NCBI GenBank assembly: GCA_037126765.1 | Contig: JBBCBC010000007.1 | Coordinates: 28,839,667-28,903,666, forward strand | Direction: 5' to 3' | DNA: 64,000 nucleotides | From: Stenogyne calaminthoides | Lineage: Eukaryota > Streptophyta > Magnoliopsida > Lamiales > Lamiaceae | Shown here: piece by piece, positions 41,501 through 53,900 of the stretch | Position numbering within the stretch: the first letter of the stretch is position 1 | How the letters are laid out: every line of letters starts with the position of its first letter | Notes under the pieces: model-generated | Databases searched by the model: none | Told to the model about the DNA's origin: nothing | Seen by the model: the letters and a program-made list of their open reading frames with translations, nothing else | Program-made: the position numbers and the translations under genes

Positions 41501-44500
41501 ATACTACCCACTCATATTATCCGTTGGGAAAAACTATTACAATATCACACGAGGGTTGCGATAGAGAAAAATATTATAATATTATCCAATGGGTAAGTTT
41601 TAGAGGGACGACGAAGATTTGAGACATGTAGAGGACTTCAAGACGTTTTTAGAAACATGGATATAATAGGAAAACGGACACCGAAGTCAAAAGTTATGGC
41701 CAAAAACAGTTTTCACCATCCAATGGCCAAAACCCCAATCGCCGCTTTCCAGATCCTCCATCCGACATCGCCATCCTTTTGATCAAAATTACAAAAAGAA
41801 CAAGCAAAAACCCTACTACAAAGGATCTATGAAAAAAAAAAACCTATACTACCCATCATATTATCCGGTTGGGAAAAACGATTACAATATCACACGAGGG
41901 TTGCGATAGAGAAAAATATTATAATACTATCCGGTGGGTAAGTTTTAATGGGACGGCGAAGCTAGGAGACATGTAGAGGACTTCAAGAAGTTTCCGAAAT
42001 GGTTATAATAGGAAAATGGACACCGAAATCAAAAGTTATGGCCAAAACAGTTTTCACCATCCAATGGCCAAAACCCCAATCGCCGCTTCCAGATCCTCCA
42101 TCCGACATCGCCATCCTTTTGATCAAAATTACAAAAAAAGAACAAGCAAAACCCTACTACAAAGGATCTATGAAAAAAAAATGCCTATACTATCCACTCA
42201 TATTATCCGTTGGGAAAAACGATTACAATATCACACGAGGGTTGTGATAGAGAAAAATATTATAATACTATCCGGTGGGTAAGTTTTTAGAGGGACGACG
42301 AAGTTTGAGACATGTAGATGACTTCAAGACGTTTTTTAAAACATGGTTATAATAGGAAAACGGACACCCGAAATCAAAAGTTATGTCCAAAAACAGGTTT
42401 TAACCATCCAATGGCCAAAACCCCAATCACCGTTTCCAGGATCCTCCATCCGACATCGCCATCCTTTTGATCAAAATTACAAAAAGAAAAAGCAAAACCC
42501 TACTACAAAGGATCTATGAAAAAAAAAATGCCTATAATACCCACTCATATTATCCGTTGAGAAAAATGATTACAATATCACTCGAGGGTTGCGATAGAGA
42601 AAAATATTATAATACTATCCGGTGGGTTTAGTTTTTAGAGAGACGGGAAGTTTAGAGACATGTAGAGGACTTCAAGATGTTTCCAAACATGGTTATAATA
42701 GGAAAATAGACACCCGAGTCAAAAAAGTTATGGCCAAAAAAAACAGTTTTTCACCATCCAATGGGCAAAACCCCAATCACCGCTTTCCAGATCCTCCATC
42801 CGACATCGCCATCCTTTTGATCAAAATTACAAAAAGAACAAGCAAAACCCAACTACAGTTATCTATGAAAAAAAAATTCCTATACTACCCACTCATATTA
42901 TCCTTTGGGAAAAACGATTACAATATCACACGAGGGTTGCGATTGAGAAAAATATTATAATACTATTCGGTGGGTCAGTTTTAGAGGGACGGCGAAGCAG
43001 TGAGACATGTAGAGGAATTCAAGACGTTTCCGAAACATGGTTATAATAGAAAAACAGACACCCGAGTCAAAAGTTATGGCCAAAACAGTTTTCACCATCC
43101 AATGGCCAAAACCCCAATCACCGTTTCCAGATCCTCCATCCGACATCGCTAATCCTTGCGATCAAAACAACAACAAGAACAAGCAAAACCCTACTACAAA
43201 GGATCTATGAAAAAAAAATGCCTATACTACACACTCATATTATCCGTTGGGATAAACTATTACAATATCACACGAGGGTTGCGATAGAGAGAAATATTAT
43301 AATATTATCCAGTGGGTCAGTTTTAGAGGGACGACGAAGCTTTGAGACATGTAGAGGACTTCAAGACGTTTTAGAAACATGGATATAATAGGAAAACGGA
43401 CACCCGAGTCAAAAGTTATGCCAAAAAACAAGCACCATCCAATGGCCAAAACCCCAATCGCCGCTTTCGGATCCTCCATCCGACATCGCCATCCTTTTGA
43501 TAAAAATTACAAAAAGAACAAGCAAAACCCTACTACAAAGGATCTAAGAACAAAAATGCCTATACTACACACTCATATTATCTGGTTGGGGAAAACGATT
43601 ACAATATCACACGAGGGTTGCGATAGAGAAAAATATTATAATACAATCCGGTGGGTAAGTTTTAGAGGGACGACGAAGCTGTGAGACATGTAGAGGACTT
43701 CAAGACGTTTCCAAAACATGGTTATAATAGGAAAACAGACACACCGAGCCAAAAGTTATGGCCAAAACAGTTTTCCACCATCCAATAGCCAAAACCCCAA
43801 TCGCCGCTTTCCGGATCCTCCATCCGACATCGCCATCCTTTTGATCAAAATTACAAAAAGAACAAGCAAAACCCTACTACAAAGATCTATGAAAAAAAAA
43901 AATGCCTATACTACCCACTCATATTATCCATTGGGAAAAACGATTACAATATCACACGAGGGTTGCGATATAGAAAAATATTATAATACTATTCGTTGTG
44001 TCAGTTCTATAGGGACGGAGAAGCAAGGAGTCATGTAGAGGACTTCAAGGCGTTTCCGAAACATGGTTATAATATAAAAACAGACACCTGAGTCAGAAGT
44101 TATGGCCAAAACAGTTTTCACCATCCAATTGCCAAAACCCCAATCACCGTTTCCATCCTCCATCCGACATCGCTAATCCTGCGATCAAAACAACAACAAG
44201 AACAAGCAAAAAGCCTACTACAAAGGATCTATGAAAAAAAAAATAATGCCTATACTACTCACTCATATTATCCGTTGGGAAAAACTATTACAATATCACA
44301 TGAGGGTTGCGATAGAGATAAATATTATAATATTATCCAGTGGGCCAGTTTTAGAGGGACGACGAAGCTTTGAGGCATGTAGAGGACTTCAAGACGGTTT
44401 AGAAACATGGATATAATAGAAAAAATGGACACCATAGTCAAAAGTTATGGCCAAAACAAGCCACCATCCAATGGCCAAAACCCCAATCGCCGCTTTCCAA

Positions 44501-44746
44501 ATCCTCCATCCGACAACGCTCATCCTTTTGATCAAAAGTACAAAAAGAACAAGCAAAACCCTGCTATAGTGATCTAAGAAAAAAAATGCCTATACTACAC
44601 ACTCATATTATCCGTTGGGAAAAACGATTACAATATCACACGAGGGTTGCGATAGAGAAAAATATTATAATACTATCCGGTGGGTAAGTTTTAAAGGGAC
44701 GGCTAACCTGTGACACATGTAGAGGACTTCAAGACGTTTCCGAAAC

Positions 44747-45016
44747 ATGGTTATAATAGGAAAACAGACACCCGAGTCAAAAGTTATGGCCAAAACAGTT
44801 TTCACCATCCAATGGCCAAAACCCCAATCGCCATTTCCAGATCCTTCATCCGACATCGATCATCCTTTTGATAAAATTTACAAAAAAGAACAAGCAAAAC
44901 CCTACTACCCAATATTATCCGGGTTACAATATCACACGAGGGTTTAGGGAGAAAAAATATTATAATACTATCCGGTGGTTTGAGACATGTAGAGGACTTC
45001 AAGACGTTTCAGAAAC
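44747..45016 (+). repeat. Short monomer with several internal deletions (270 bp)
   Basis: The distance to the next start motif is 270 bp, 70 less than normal. The loss is spread over several breaks. CTACTAC jumps to CCAATATTATCC, removing the GTGATCTATG to CACTCAT part and the A-run. ATCCGGGTTACAATATC lacks the TTGGGAAAAACGA part. GGGTTTAGGGAG replaces GGGTTGCGATAGAG. CCGGTGGTTTGAGAC lacks the TCAGTTTTAGAGGGACGACGAAG part. Its 5' half matches the monomer at 57312 (CATCCGACATCGATC, GATAAAATTTAC), which is full length. Several close deletions in one unit are unusual. Confidence 0.8.
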
Positions 45017-47066
45017 ATGGATATAATAGGAAAACGGACACCCGAGTCAAAAGTTATGCCAAACCAGTTTTCACAATCCAATGGCCAAAACCCCAATCGC
45101 CGTTTCCAGATCCTCCATCCGACATCGCTCATCCTTTTGATGAAAATTACGAAAAGAACAAGCAAAACCCTGCTACAGTGATATAAGATAAAATATGCCT
45201 ATACTACACACTCATATTATCGGTTGGGAAAAATGATTACAATATCACACGAGGGTTGCGATAGACAAAAATATTATAATACTATCCGGTGGGTAAGTTT
45301 TAAAGGGTCGGCGAAGCTGTGACACATGTAGACGACTTCATGAAGTTTTCGAAACATGGTTATAACAGGAAAACAGACACCTGAGTCAAAAGTTATGGCC
45401 AAAACAGTTTCCACCATCCAATGGCCAAAACCCCAATCGCCGTTTCCAGATCCTCCATCCGACATCGCTCATCCTTTTGATCAAAATTACAAAAAGAACA
45501 AGCAAAATCCTAATACAGTGATCTATGAAAAAAAATACCTATACTACCCACTCATATTATCCGTTGGGAAAAACGATTACAATATCACACGAGGGTTGCG
45601 ATAGAGAAAAATATTATAATACTATTTTGTGGGTAATTTATAGAGGGACGGCGAAGCTGTGAGACATGTAGAGGACTTCAAGACATTTCCGAAACATGGT
45701 TATAATAGGAAAACGGACACCCGAGTCAAAAGTTATGGCCAAAAAACAGTTTTCACCATCCAATGGCCAAAACCCCAATCACCGCTTTCCGGATCCTCCA
45801 TCCGACATCGCCATCCTTTTGATCAAAATTACAAAAAGAAAAAGCAAAACCCCCTACAAAGGATCTATGAAAAAAAAATGCCTATACTACCCACTCATAT
45901 TATCCGTCTAGAAAAACAATTACAATATCACTCGAGGGTTGCGATAGAGAAAAATATTATAATACTATCCGGTGGTTTAGTTTTAGAGAGACGGCGAAGC
46001 TGTTAGACATGTATAGGACTTCAAGATGTTTCCGAAACATGGTTATAATAGGAAAATAGACACCCGAGTCAAAAGTTATGGCCAAAACAGTTTTCACCAT
46101 CCAATGGCCAAAACCCCAATCACCGTTTCCAGATCCTCCATCCGACATCGCTCATCCTTTTGATCAAAATTACAAAAAGAACAAGCAAAACCCTACTACA
46201 GTTATCTATGAAAAAAAAATTCCTATATTACCCACTCATATTATCCTTTGGGAAAAACGATTACAATATCACACGAGGGTTGCGATAGATAAAAATATTA
46301 TAATACTATTTGGTGGGTCAGTTTTAGAGGGACGGCGAGCCTGTGAGACAAGTAGAGGACTTCAAGACGTTTCCGAAACATGGTTATAATAGGAAAACTG
46401 ACACCCGAGTCAAAAGTTATGGCCAAAACAGTTTTCACAATCCAATGGCCAAAACCCCAATCGCCGTTTCCAGATACTTCATCCGACATCGATTATCCTT
46501 TTGATCAAAATTACAAAAAGAACAAGCAAAACCCTACTACAGTGATCTATAAAAAAAATGCCTATACTACCCACTCATATTATCCGTTGGGAAAAAACGA
46601 TTACAATATCACACGAGGGTTGCGATAGAGAAAAATATTATAATACTATCCGGTGGGTCAATTTTAGAGGGACGACGAAGCAGTGAGACATGTAGAGGAC
46701 TTCAAGACATTTTTCCGAAACATGGTTATAATAGGAAAACGGACACCCGAGTCAAAAGTTATGGCCAAAACAGTTTTCACCATCCAATGGCCAAAACCCC
46801 AATCGTCGTTTCCAGATTCTCCATCCGACATCACTCATGCTTTTGATCAAAATTATAAAAAGAACAAGCAAAACCCTACTACTAAAGGATCTATGAAAAA
46901 AAAATGCCTATATACTACACACTCATATTATCCGTTGGGAAAAACGATTAAAATATCACACGAGGGTTGCGATAGAGAAAAATATTATAATACTATCTGG
47001 TGGGTAAGTTTAAAGAGACGGCAAGGCTGTGACACATTTAGAGGACTTCAAGAAGTTTCCGAAACA

Positions 47067-48250
47067 TGGTTATAATAGGAAAAAACGGACACCGAGTCAA
47101 AAAGTTATGGCCAAAACAGTTTCCACCATCCAATGGCCAAAACCCCAATCGCCGTTTCCAGATCCTCCATCCGACATCGCTCATCCTTTTGATCAAAATT
47201 ACAAAAAGAACAAGCAAAACCCTACTACAGTGATCTATGAAAAAAAATGTCTATACTACCCACTCATATTATCCGTTGGTAAAAACGATTACAATATCAC
47301 ACGAGGGTTGTGATAGAGAAAAATATTATAATACTATCCGGTGGGTAAGTTTTAGAGGGACGGCGAAGCTGTGAGACATGTAGAGGACTTCAAGACGTTT
47401 CAGAAACATGGTTATAATAGGAAAACGGATACCCGAGTCAAAAGTTATGTCCAAAACAGTTTTCACCATCCAATGGCCAAAACCCCAATCGCCGTTTCCA
47501 GATCCTCCATCCGACATCGCTCATCCTTTTGATCAAAATTACAAAAAGAACAAGCAAAATCCTACTACAGTGATCTATGAAAAAAAATACCTATACTACC
47601 CACTCATATTATCCGTTGGGAAAAACGATTACAATATCACACGAGGGTTGCGATAGAGAAAAATATTATAATACTATCCTGTGGGTAAGTTATAGAGGGA
47701 CGGCGAAGCTGTGAGACATCTAGAGGACTTCAAGACATTTCCGAAACATGGTTATAATAGGAAAACGGACACCCGAGTCAAAAGTTATGGCCTAAACAGT
47801 TTCCACCATCCAATGGCCAAAACCCCAATCGCCGTTTCCAGATCCTCCATCCGACATCGCTCATCCTTTTGATCAAAATTACAAAAAGAACAATCAAAAC
47901 CCTACTACAAAGGATGAAAAAAAAAAAAAATGCCTATACTACCCACTCATATTATCCGTTGGGAAAAACAATTTCAATATCACACGAGGGTTGCGATAGA
48001 GAAAAATATTAAAATACTATTTGGTGGGTCAATTTTAGAGGGACGGCGAGCATGTGAGACATGTATAGGACTTCAAGACGTTTCCGAAACATGGTTATAA
48101 TAGGAAAACAGACACCCGAGTCAAAAGTTATGGCCAAAACAGTTTGCACCATCCAATGGCCAAAACCCCAATCGCCGTTTCCAGATACTCCATCCGACAT
48201 CACTCATCCTTTTGATCAAAATTACAAAAAGAACAAGCAAAATCCTAATA
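47067..48250 (+). repeat. 12-monomer-offset duplication, copy 1 (partner 51168-52350)
   Basis: Start motifs 47408, 47746 and 48098 match 51507, 51847 and 52197 at offsets of 4099-4101 bp. Shared states are TATGTCC with GGATACCCGAG, TATCCTGTGGGTAAG with TTATAGAGGG, GACATCTAGAGG, GGCCTAAACAG with TTTCCACC, AACAATCAAAACCC, and ATTAAAATACTATTTGG with GCGAGC. Within this copy an unusually long run of 14 A lies at 47917-47930, where GATCTATG has lost its TCTA part. Confidence 0.75.
47917..47930 (+). repeat. Longest A-run seen (14 A)
   Basis: The A-run after GATCTATG is usually 6-10 bases long. Here TACAAAGGATG is followed directly by 14 A, and the CTATG part of the flanking motif is missing. This fits slippage or a consensus error in a homopolymer. 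Confidence 0.8.
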
Positions 48251-51167
48251 CAGTGTTCTATGAAAAAAATAACTATACTACCCACGCAAATTATCCGTTG
48301 GGAAAAACGATTACAATATCACACGAGGGTTGCGATAGAGAAAAATATTATAATACTATCCTGTGGGTAAGTTATAGTGGGACGGCGAAGCTGTGAGACA
48401 TGTAGAGGACTTCAAGACATTTCAAACATGGTTATAATAGGAAAAACGGACACCCGAAATCAAAAGTTATGGCCTAAAATGGTTTCACCATCCAATGGAC
48501 AAAACCCCAATCGCCGCTTTCCAGATCCTCTATCCGACATCGCTCATCCTTTTGATCAAAATTACAAAAAGAACAAGCAAAACCCTACTACAGTGATCTA
48601 TGAAAAAAAAATGCCTATACTACCCACCCATATTATCCGTTGGGAAAAACAATTACAATATCACACGAGGGTTGCGATAGACAAAAATATTAAAATACTA
48701 TTTGGTGGGTCAGGTTTTAGAGGGACGACGGCGAGCTTTGTGAGACATGTAGAGGACTTCAAGACGTTCGAAACATGGTTATAATAGGAAAACAGACACC
48801 CGAGTCAAAAGTTATGGCCAAAACAGTTTTCACCATCCAATGGCCAAAACCCCAATCGCCGTTTCCAGATCCTTCATCCGACATCGATCATCCTTTTGAT
48901 CAAAATTACAAAAAGAACAAGCAAAACCCTACTACAGTGATCTATGAAAAAAAAATGCCTATACTACCCACTTATATTATCCGTTGGGAAAAACGATTAC
49001 AATATCACACGAGGGTTGCGATAGAGAAAAATATTATAATACTATCCGGGTGTCAATTTTAAGGGACGGCGAAGAAGTGAGACATGTAGAGGACTTCAAG
49101 ACGTTTTTCAAACATGGTTATAATAGGAAAACGGACACCGAAATAAAAGTTATGGCCAAAAAATTTCACCATCCAATGGCCAAAAACCCCAATCGTCGTT
49201 TCCATATCCACCATCCTACATCGCTCATGCTTTTGATCAAAATTACAAAAAGAACATGCAAAACCCTACTACAAAGATCTATGAAAAAAAAAATGCTTAT
49301 ACTACACACTCATATTATCCGTTGGTAAAAACGATTACATTATCACACGAGGGTTGTGATTGAGAAAAATATTATAATACTATCCGGTGGCTAAGTTTTA
49401 GAGGGATGGCGAAGCTGTAAGACATGTAGAGGACTTCAAGACGTTTCAGAAACATGGTTATAATAGGAAAACGGATACCCGAGTCAAAAGTTGTGTCCAA
49501 AACAGTTTTCACCATCCAATGGCCAAAACCCCAATCGCCGTTTCCAGATCCTCCATCCGACATCACTCATCCTTTTGATCAAAATTACAAAAAGAACAAG
49601 CAAAAAAACCTAATACAAAGTGATCTATGAAAAAAAATACCTATACTACCCACGATATTATCCGTTGGGAAAAACGATTACAATATCACACGAGGGTTGC
49701 GATAGAGAAAAAATATTATAATACTATCCTATTGGGTAAGTTTTAGAGGGACGGGCGGTGCCGTGAGACATGTAGAGGACTTCAAGACATTTCCGAAACA
49801 TGGTTATAATAGGAAAACGGATACCCGAGTCAAAAGTTATGGCCAAAACAATTTCCACCATCCAATGGCCAAAACCTCAATCGCCGTTTCCAGATCCTCC
49901 ATCCGACATCGCCATCCTTTTGATCAAAATTACAAAAAGAACAAGCAAAACCCTACTATAGTGATCTATGAAAAAAAAATGCCTATACTACCCACTCATA
50001 TTATCCGTTGGGAAAAAAAATTACAATATCACACGAGGGTTGCGATAGAGAAAAATATTAAAATACTATTTGGTGGGTCAGTTTTAGAGGGACGGCGAGC
50101 CTTGAGACATGTAGAGGACTTCAAGACGTTTCCAAAACATGGTTATAATAGGAAAACAGACACCGAGTCAAAAGTTATGGCCAAAAAACAGTTTTCACCA
50201 TCCAATGGCCAAAACCCCAATCGCCGCTTTCTAGATCCTTCATCCGACATCGATCATCCTTTTGATCAAAATTACAAAAAGAACAAGCAAAACCCTACTA
50301 CAAAGATCTATGAAAAAAAATGCCTATACTACCCACTAATATTATCCGTTGGGAAAAACGATTACAATATCACACGAGGGTTGCGATAGACAAAAATATT
50401 AAAATACTATTTGGTGGGTCAGTTTTATAGGGACGGCGAGCCTGTGAGACATATAGAGGACTTCAAGGCGTTTCCGAAACATGGTTATAATAGGAAAACA
50501 GACACCCGAGTCAAAAGTTATGGCCAAAACAGTTTGCACCATCCAATGGCCAAAACCCCAATCGCCGTTTCCAGATACTTCATCCGACATCGATCATCCT
50601 TTTGATCAAAATTACAAAAAGAACAAGCAAAACCCTACTACAGTGATCTATGAAAAAAAATGCCTATACTACCCACTTATATTACCCGTTGGGAAAAACG
50701 ATTACAATATCACACGAGGGTTGCGATAAAGAAAAATATTATAATACTATCCGGGTGTCAATTTTAGAGGACGACGAAGAAGTTGAGACATGTAGAGGAC
50801 TTCAAGACGTTTTTCAAAACATGGTTATAATAGGAAAAAGGACACCCGAAAGTCAAAAGTTATGGCCAAAAACAGTTTTCACCATCCAATGGCCAAAACC
50901 CCAATCGCCGCTTTCCAGATCCTCCATCCGACATCGCCATCCTTTTTGATCAAAATTACAAAAAGAACATGCAAAACCCTACTACAAAGGATCTATAAAA
51001 AAAAAAAAATCTATACTACACACTCATATTATCCGTTGGGAAAAACGATTAAAATATCACACGAGGGTTGCGATAGAGAAAAATATTATAATACTATCCG
51101 GTGGGTAAGTTTTAAAGGGACGGCAAAGCTGTGACACATGTAGAGGACTTCAAGAAGTTTCCGAAAC

Positions 51168-52350
51168 ATGGTTATAATAGGAAAACAGACACCTGAGTCA
51201 AAAGTTATGGCCAAAACAGTTTCCACCATCCAATGGCCAAAACCCCAATCGCCGTTTCCAGATCCTCCATCCGACATCGCTCATCCTTTTGAACAAAATT
51301 ACAAAAAGAACAAGCAAAACCCTACTACAGTGATCTATGAAAAAAATGTCTATACTACCCACTCATATTATCCGTTGGTAAAAACGATTACAATATCACA
51401 CGAGGGTTGTGATAGAGAAAAATATTATAATACTATCCGGTGGGTAAGTTTTAGAGGGACGGCGAAGCTGTGAGACATGTAGAGGACTTCAAGACGTTTC
51501 AGAAACATGGTTATAATAGGAAAACGGATACCCGAGTCAAAAGTTATGTCCAAAACAGTTTTCACCATCCAATGGCCAAAACCCCAATCGCCGCTTTCGG
51601 ATCCTCCATCCGACATCGCTCATCCTTTTGATCAAAATTACAAAAAGAACAAGCAAAATCCTAATACAGTGTTCTATGAAAAAAAATACATATACTACCC
51701 ACGCATATTATCCGTTGGGAAAAACGATTACAATATCACACGAGGGTTGCGATAGAGAAAAATATTATAATACTATCCTGTGGGTAAGTTATAGAGGGAC
51801 GGCGAAGCAGTGAGACATCTAGAGGACTTCAAGACATTTCCGAAACATGGTTATAATAGGAAAACGGACACCCGAGTCAAAAGTTATGGCCTAAACAGTT
51901 TCCACCATCCAATGGCCAAAACCCAAATCGCCGTTTCCAGATCCTCCATCCGACATCGCTCATCCTTTTGATCAAAATTACAAAAAGAACAATCAAAACC
52001 CTACTACAGTGATCTATGAAAAAAAAATGCCTATACTACCCACTCATATTATCCGTTGGGAAAAACAATTACAATATCACACGAGGGTTGCGATAGAGAA
52101 AAATATTAAAATACTATTTGGTGGGTCAATTTTAGAGGGACGGCGAGCCTGTGAGACATGTAGAGGACTTCAAGACGTTTCCGAAACATGGTTATAATAG
52201 GAAAACAGACACCCGAGTCAAAAGTTATGGCCAAAAAAAATTTTTCACCATCCAATGGCCAAAACCCCAATCGCCGTTTCCAGATACTTCATCCGACATC
52301 GATCATCCTTTGGATCAAAATTACAAAAAGAACAAGCAAAACCCTACTAC
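51168..52350 (+). repeat. 12-monomer-offset duplication, copy 2 (partner 47067-48250)
   Basis: This copy carries the same variant chain as 47067-48250. Its last two monomers (51847, 52197) are duplicated again downstream at 52877 and 53219. It is therefore both the target of a 12-monomer and the source of a 3-monomer event. Confidence 0.75.
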
Positions 52351-53900
52351 AGTGATCTATGAAAAAAAATGCCTATACTACCCACTCATATTATCCGTTG
52401 GGAAAAACGATTACAATATCACACGAGGGTTGCGATAGAGAAAAAATATTATAATACTATCCGGTGGTCAATTTTAGAGGGACGAAAGAAGTGAGACATG
52501 TAGAGGACTTCAAGACGTTTTTTCGAAACACGGGTTATAATAGGAAAACGGACACCCGAGTCAAAAGTTATGGCCAAAAACAGTTTTCACCATCCAATGG
52601 CCAAAACCCCAATCGCCGCTTTCCAGATCCTCCATCCGACATCGCCATCCTTTTGATCAAAATTACAAAAAAAGAACAAGCAAAACCCTACTACAAAGAT
52701 CTATGAAAAAAAAAATGTCTATACTACCCACTCATATTATCCGCTGGTAAAAACGATTACAATATCACACGAGGGTTGTGATAGAGAAAAATATTATAAT
52801 ACTATCCGGTGGGTAAGTTTTAGAGGGACGGCGAAGCTGTGAGACATCTAGAGGACTTCAAGACATTTCCAAACATGGTTATAATAGGAAAAACGGACAC
52901 CCGAGTCAAAAAAAGTTATGGCCAAAAACAGGTTTCCACCATCCAATGGCCAAAACCCCAATCGCCGCTTTCGGATCCTCCATCCGACATCGCCATCCTT
53001 TTGATCAAAATTACAAAAAGAACAATCAAAACCCTACTACAGTGATCTATGAAAAAAATGCCTATACTACCCACTCATATTATCCGTTGGGAAAAACAAT
53101 TACAATATCACACGAGGGTTGCGATAGAGAAAAATATTAAAATACTATTTGGTGGGTCAATTTTAGAGGGACGGCGAGCCTGTGAGACATGTAGAGGACT
53201 TAGAGACGTTTCCGAAACATGGTTATAATAGGAAAACAGACACCCGAGTCAAAAGTTATGGCCAAAACAGTTTGCACCATCCAATGGCCAAAACCCCAAT
53301 CGCCGTTTCCAGATACTTCATCCGACATCGATCATCCTTTGGATCAAAATTACAAAAAGAACAAGCAAAACACTACTACAGTGATCTATGAAAAAAAATG
53401 TCTATACTACCCACTCATATTATCCGTTGGGAAAAACGATTACAATATCACACGAGGGTTGCGATAGAGAAAAATATTATAATACTATCCGGTGTGTCAA
53501 TTTTAGAGGGACGGCGAAGAAGTGAGACATGTAGAGGACTTCAAGACGTTTTTCCGAAACATGGTTATAATAGGAAAACGGACACCCGAGTCAAAAGTTA
53601 TGGCCAAAACAGTTTTCACCATCCAATGGCCAAAACCCCAATCGCCGTTTCCAGATCCTCCATCCGACATCGCCATCCCTTTTGATCAAAATTACAAAAG
53701 AACAAGCAAAACCCTACTACAAAAGGATCTATGAAAAAAAATGCCTATACTACACACTCATATTATCCGTTGGGAAAAACGATTACAATATCACACGAGG
53801 GTTGCGATAGAGAAAAAATATTATAATACTTTCCCGGTGGGTAAGTTTTAAAGGGACTTTTAAAGTTGTGACACATGTAGAGGACTTTAAGAAGGTTCCG
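51847..53900 (+). repeat. Three-monomer tandem unit, two copies (~1.03 kb each)
   Basis: Monomers 51847, 52197 and 52540 are followed by 52877, 53219 and 53561 with the same subtype order, at offsets of 1030, 1022 and ~1021 bp. Shared states are GACATCTAGAGG with AACAATCAAAACCC, then AGATACTTCATCC with GATCATCCTTTGGATC, then a CAATTTTAGAGGGACG monomer with GTTTTTCCGAAAC-type spacing. CCTTTGGATC was seen only at these two sites, which supports a local, recent duplication. Confidence 0.75.

Larger units (their letters stand above)
29900..44000 (+). repeat. Block dominated by 'indel-state' monomers
   Basis: Most monomers here carry a linked set of length changes against consensus: ACACCGA for ACACCCGA, CCAAAAACAG for CCAAAACAG, CCGCTTTCC for CCGTTTCC, CATCGCCATCC for CATCGCTCATCC, and TACAAAGGATC or TACAAAGATC for TACAGTGATC, plus longer A-runs. 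Examples lie near 30.0, 31.4, 32.75, 36.5, 37.6, 38.3, 39.65, 40.35, 41.35, 42.05 and 43.45 kb. Canonical monomers are interspersed (35475, 35815). The same state appears more sparsely elsewhere, for example 8.5, 12.3, 15.4, 24.5, 50.2, 52.6 and 62.8 kb. It may be a real subfamily or a sequencing-consensus artefact. Confidence 0.7.
44000..50950 (+). repeat. Large duplicated block, copy 1 (partner ~56560-63240)
   Basis: Blocks match the partner in the same order with stepwise offsets. The offset is ~12565 bp for 44063, 44407 and 44747, 12980 at 45017, 12639 at 46039, and 12289-12297 for 48775 to 50821. Shared rare states include TTCTATAGGGACGGAG with GAAGCAAGG, ATAATATAAAAACAGAC, ATAATAGAAAAAATGGACAC, GATGAAAATTA, GGGTAATTTATAGAGGG and ATCACTCGAGGG. 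Further ones are GTTATCTATG with TTCCTATA, GATTACATTATCAC, TTGTGTCC, AACCTCAATC, CCACTAATATTATCC, GACATATAGAGG and ATATTACCCGTTGGG. Between 46.4 and 48.6 kb the monomer order differs, so the middle has been reshuffled. Confidence 0.75.

Noticed and set aside
29900..44000. Separate transposon or foreign insertion
   Set aside because: The density of indels makes this stretch look different, but every monomer landmark is still present in order, so it is the same satellite.
49763..50389. Longest open frame (208 codons), spanning about two monomers
   Set aside because: It is a chance read-through in which a one-base length change lets the frame continue into the next monomer. The same amino-acid segments appear in other frames all over the array, and no domain is recognisable.
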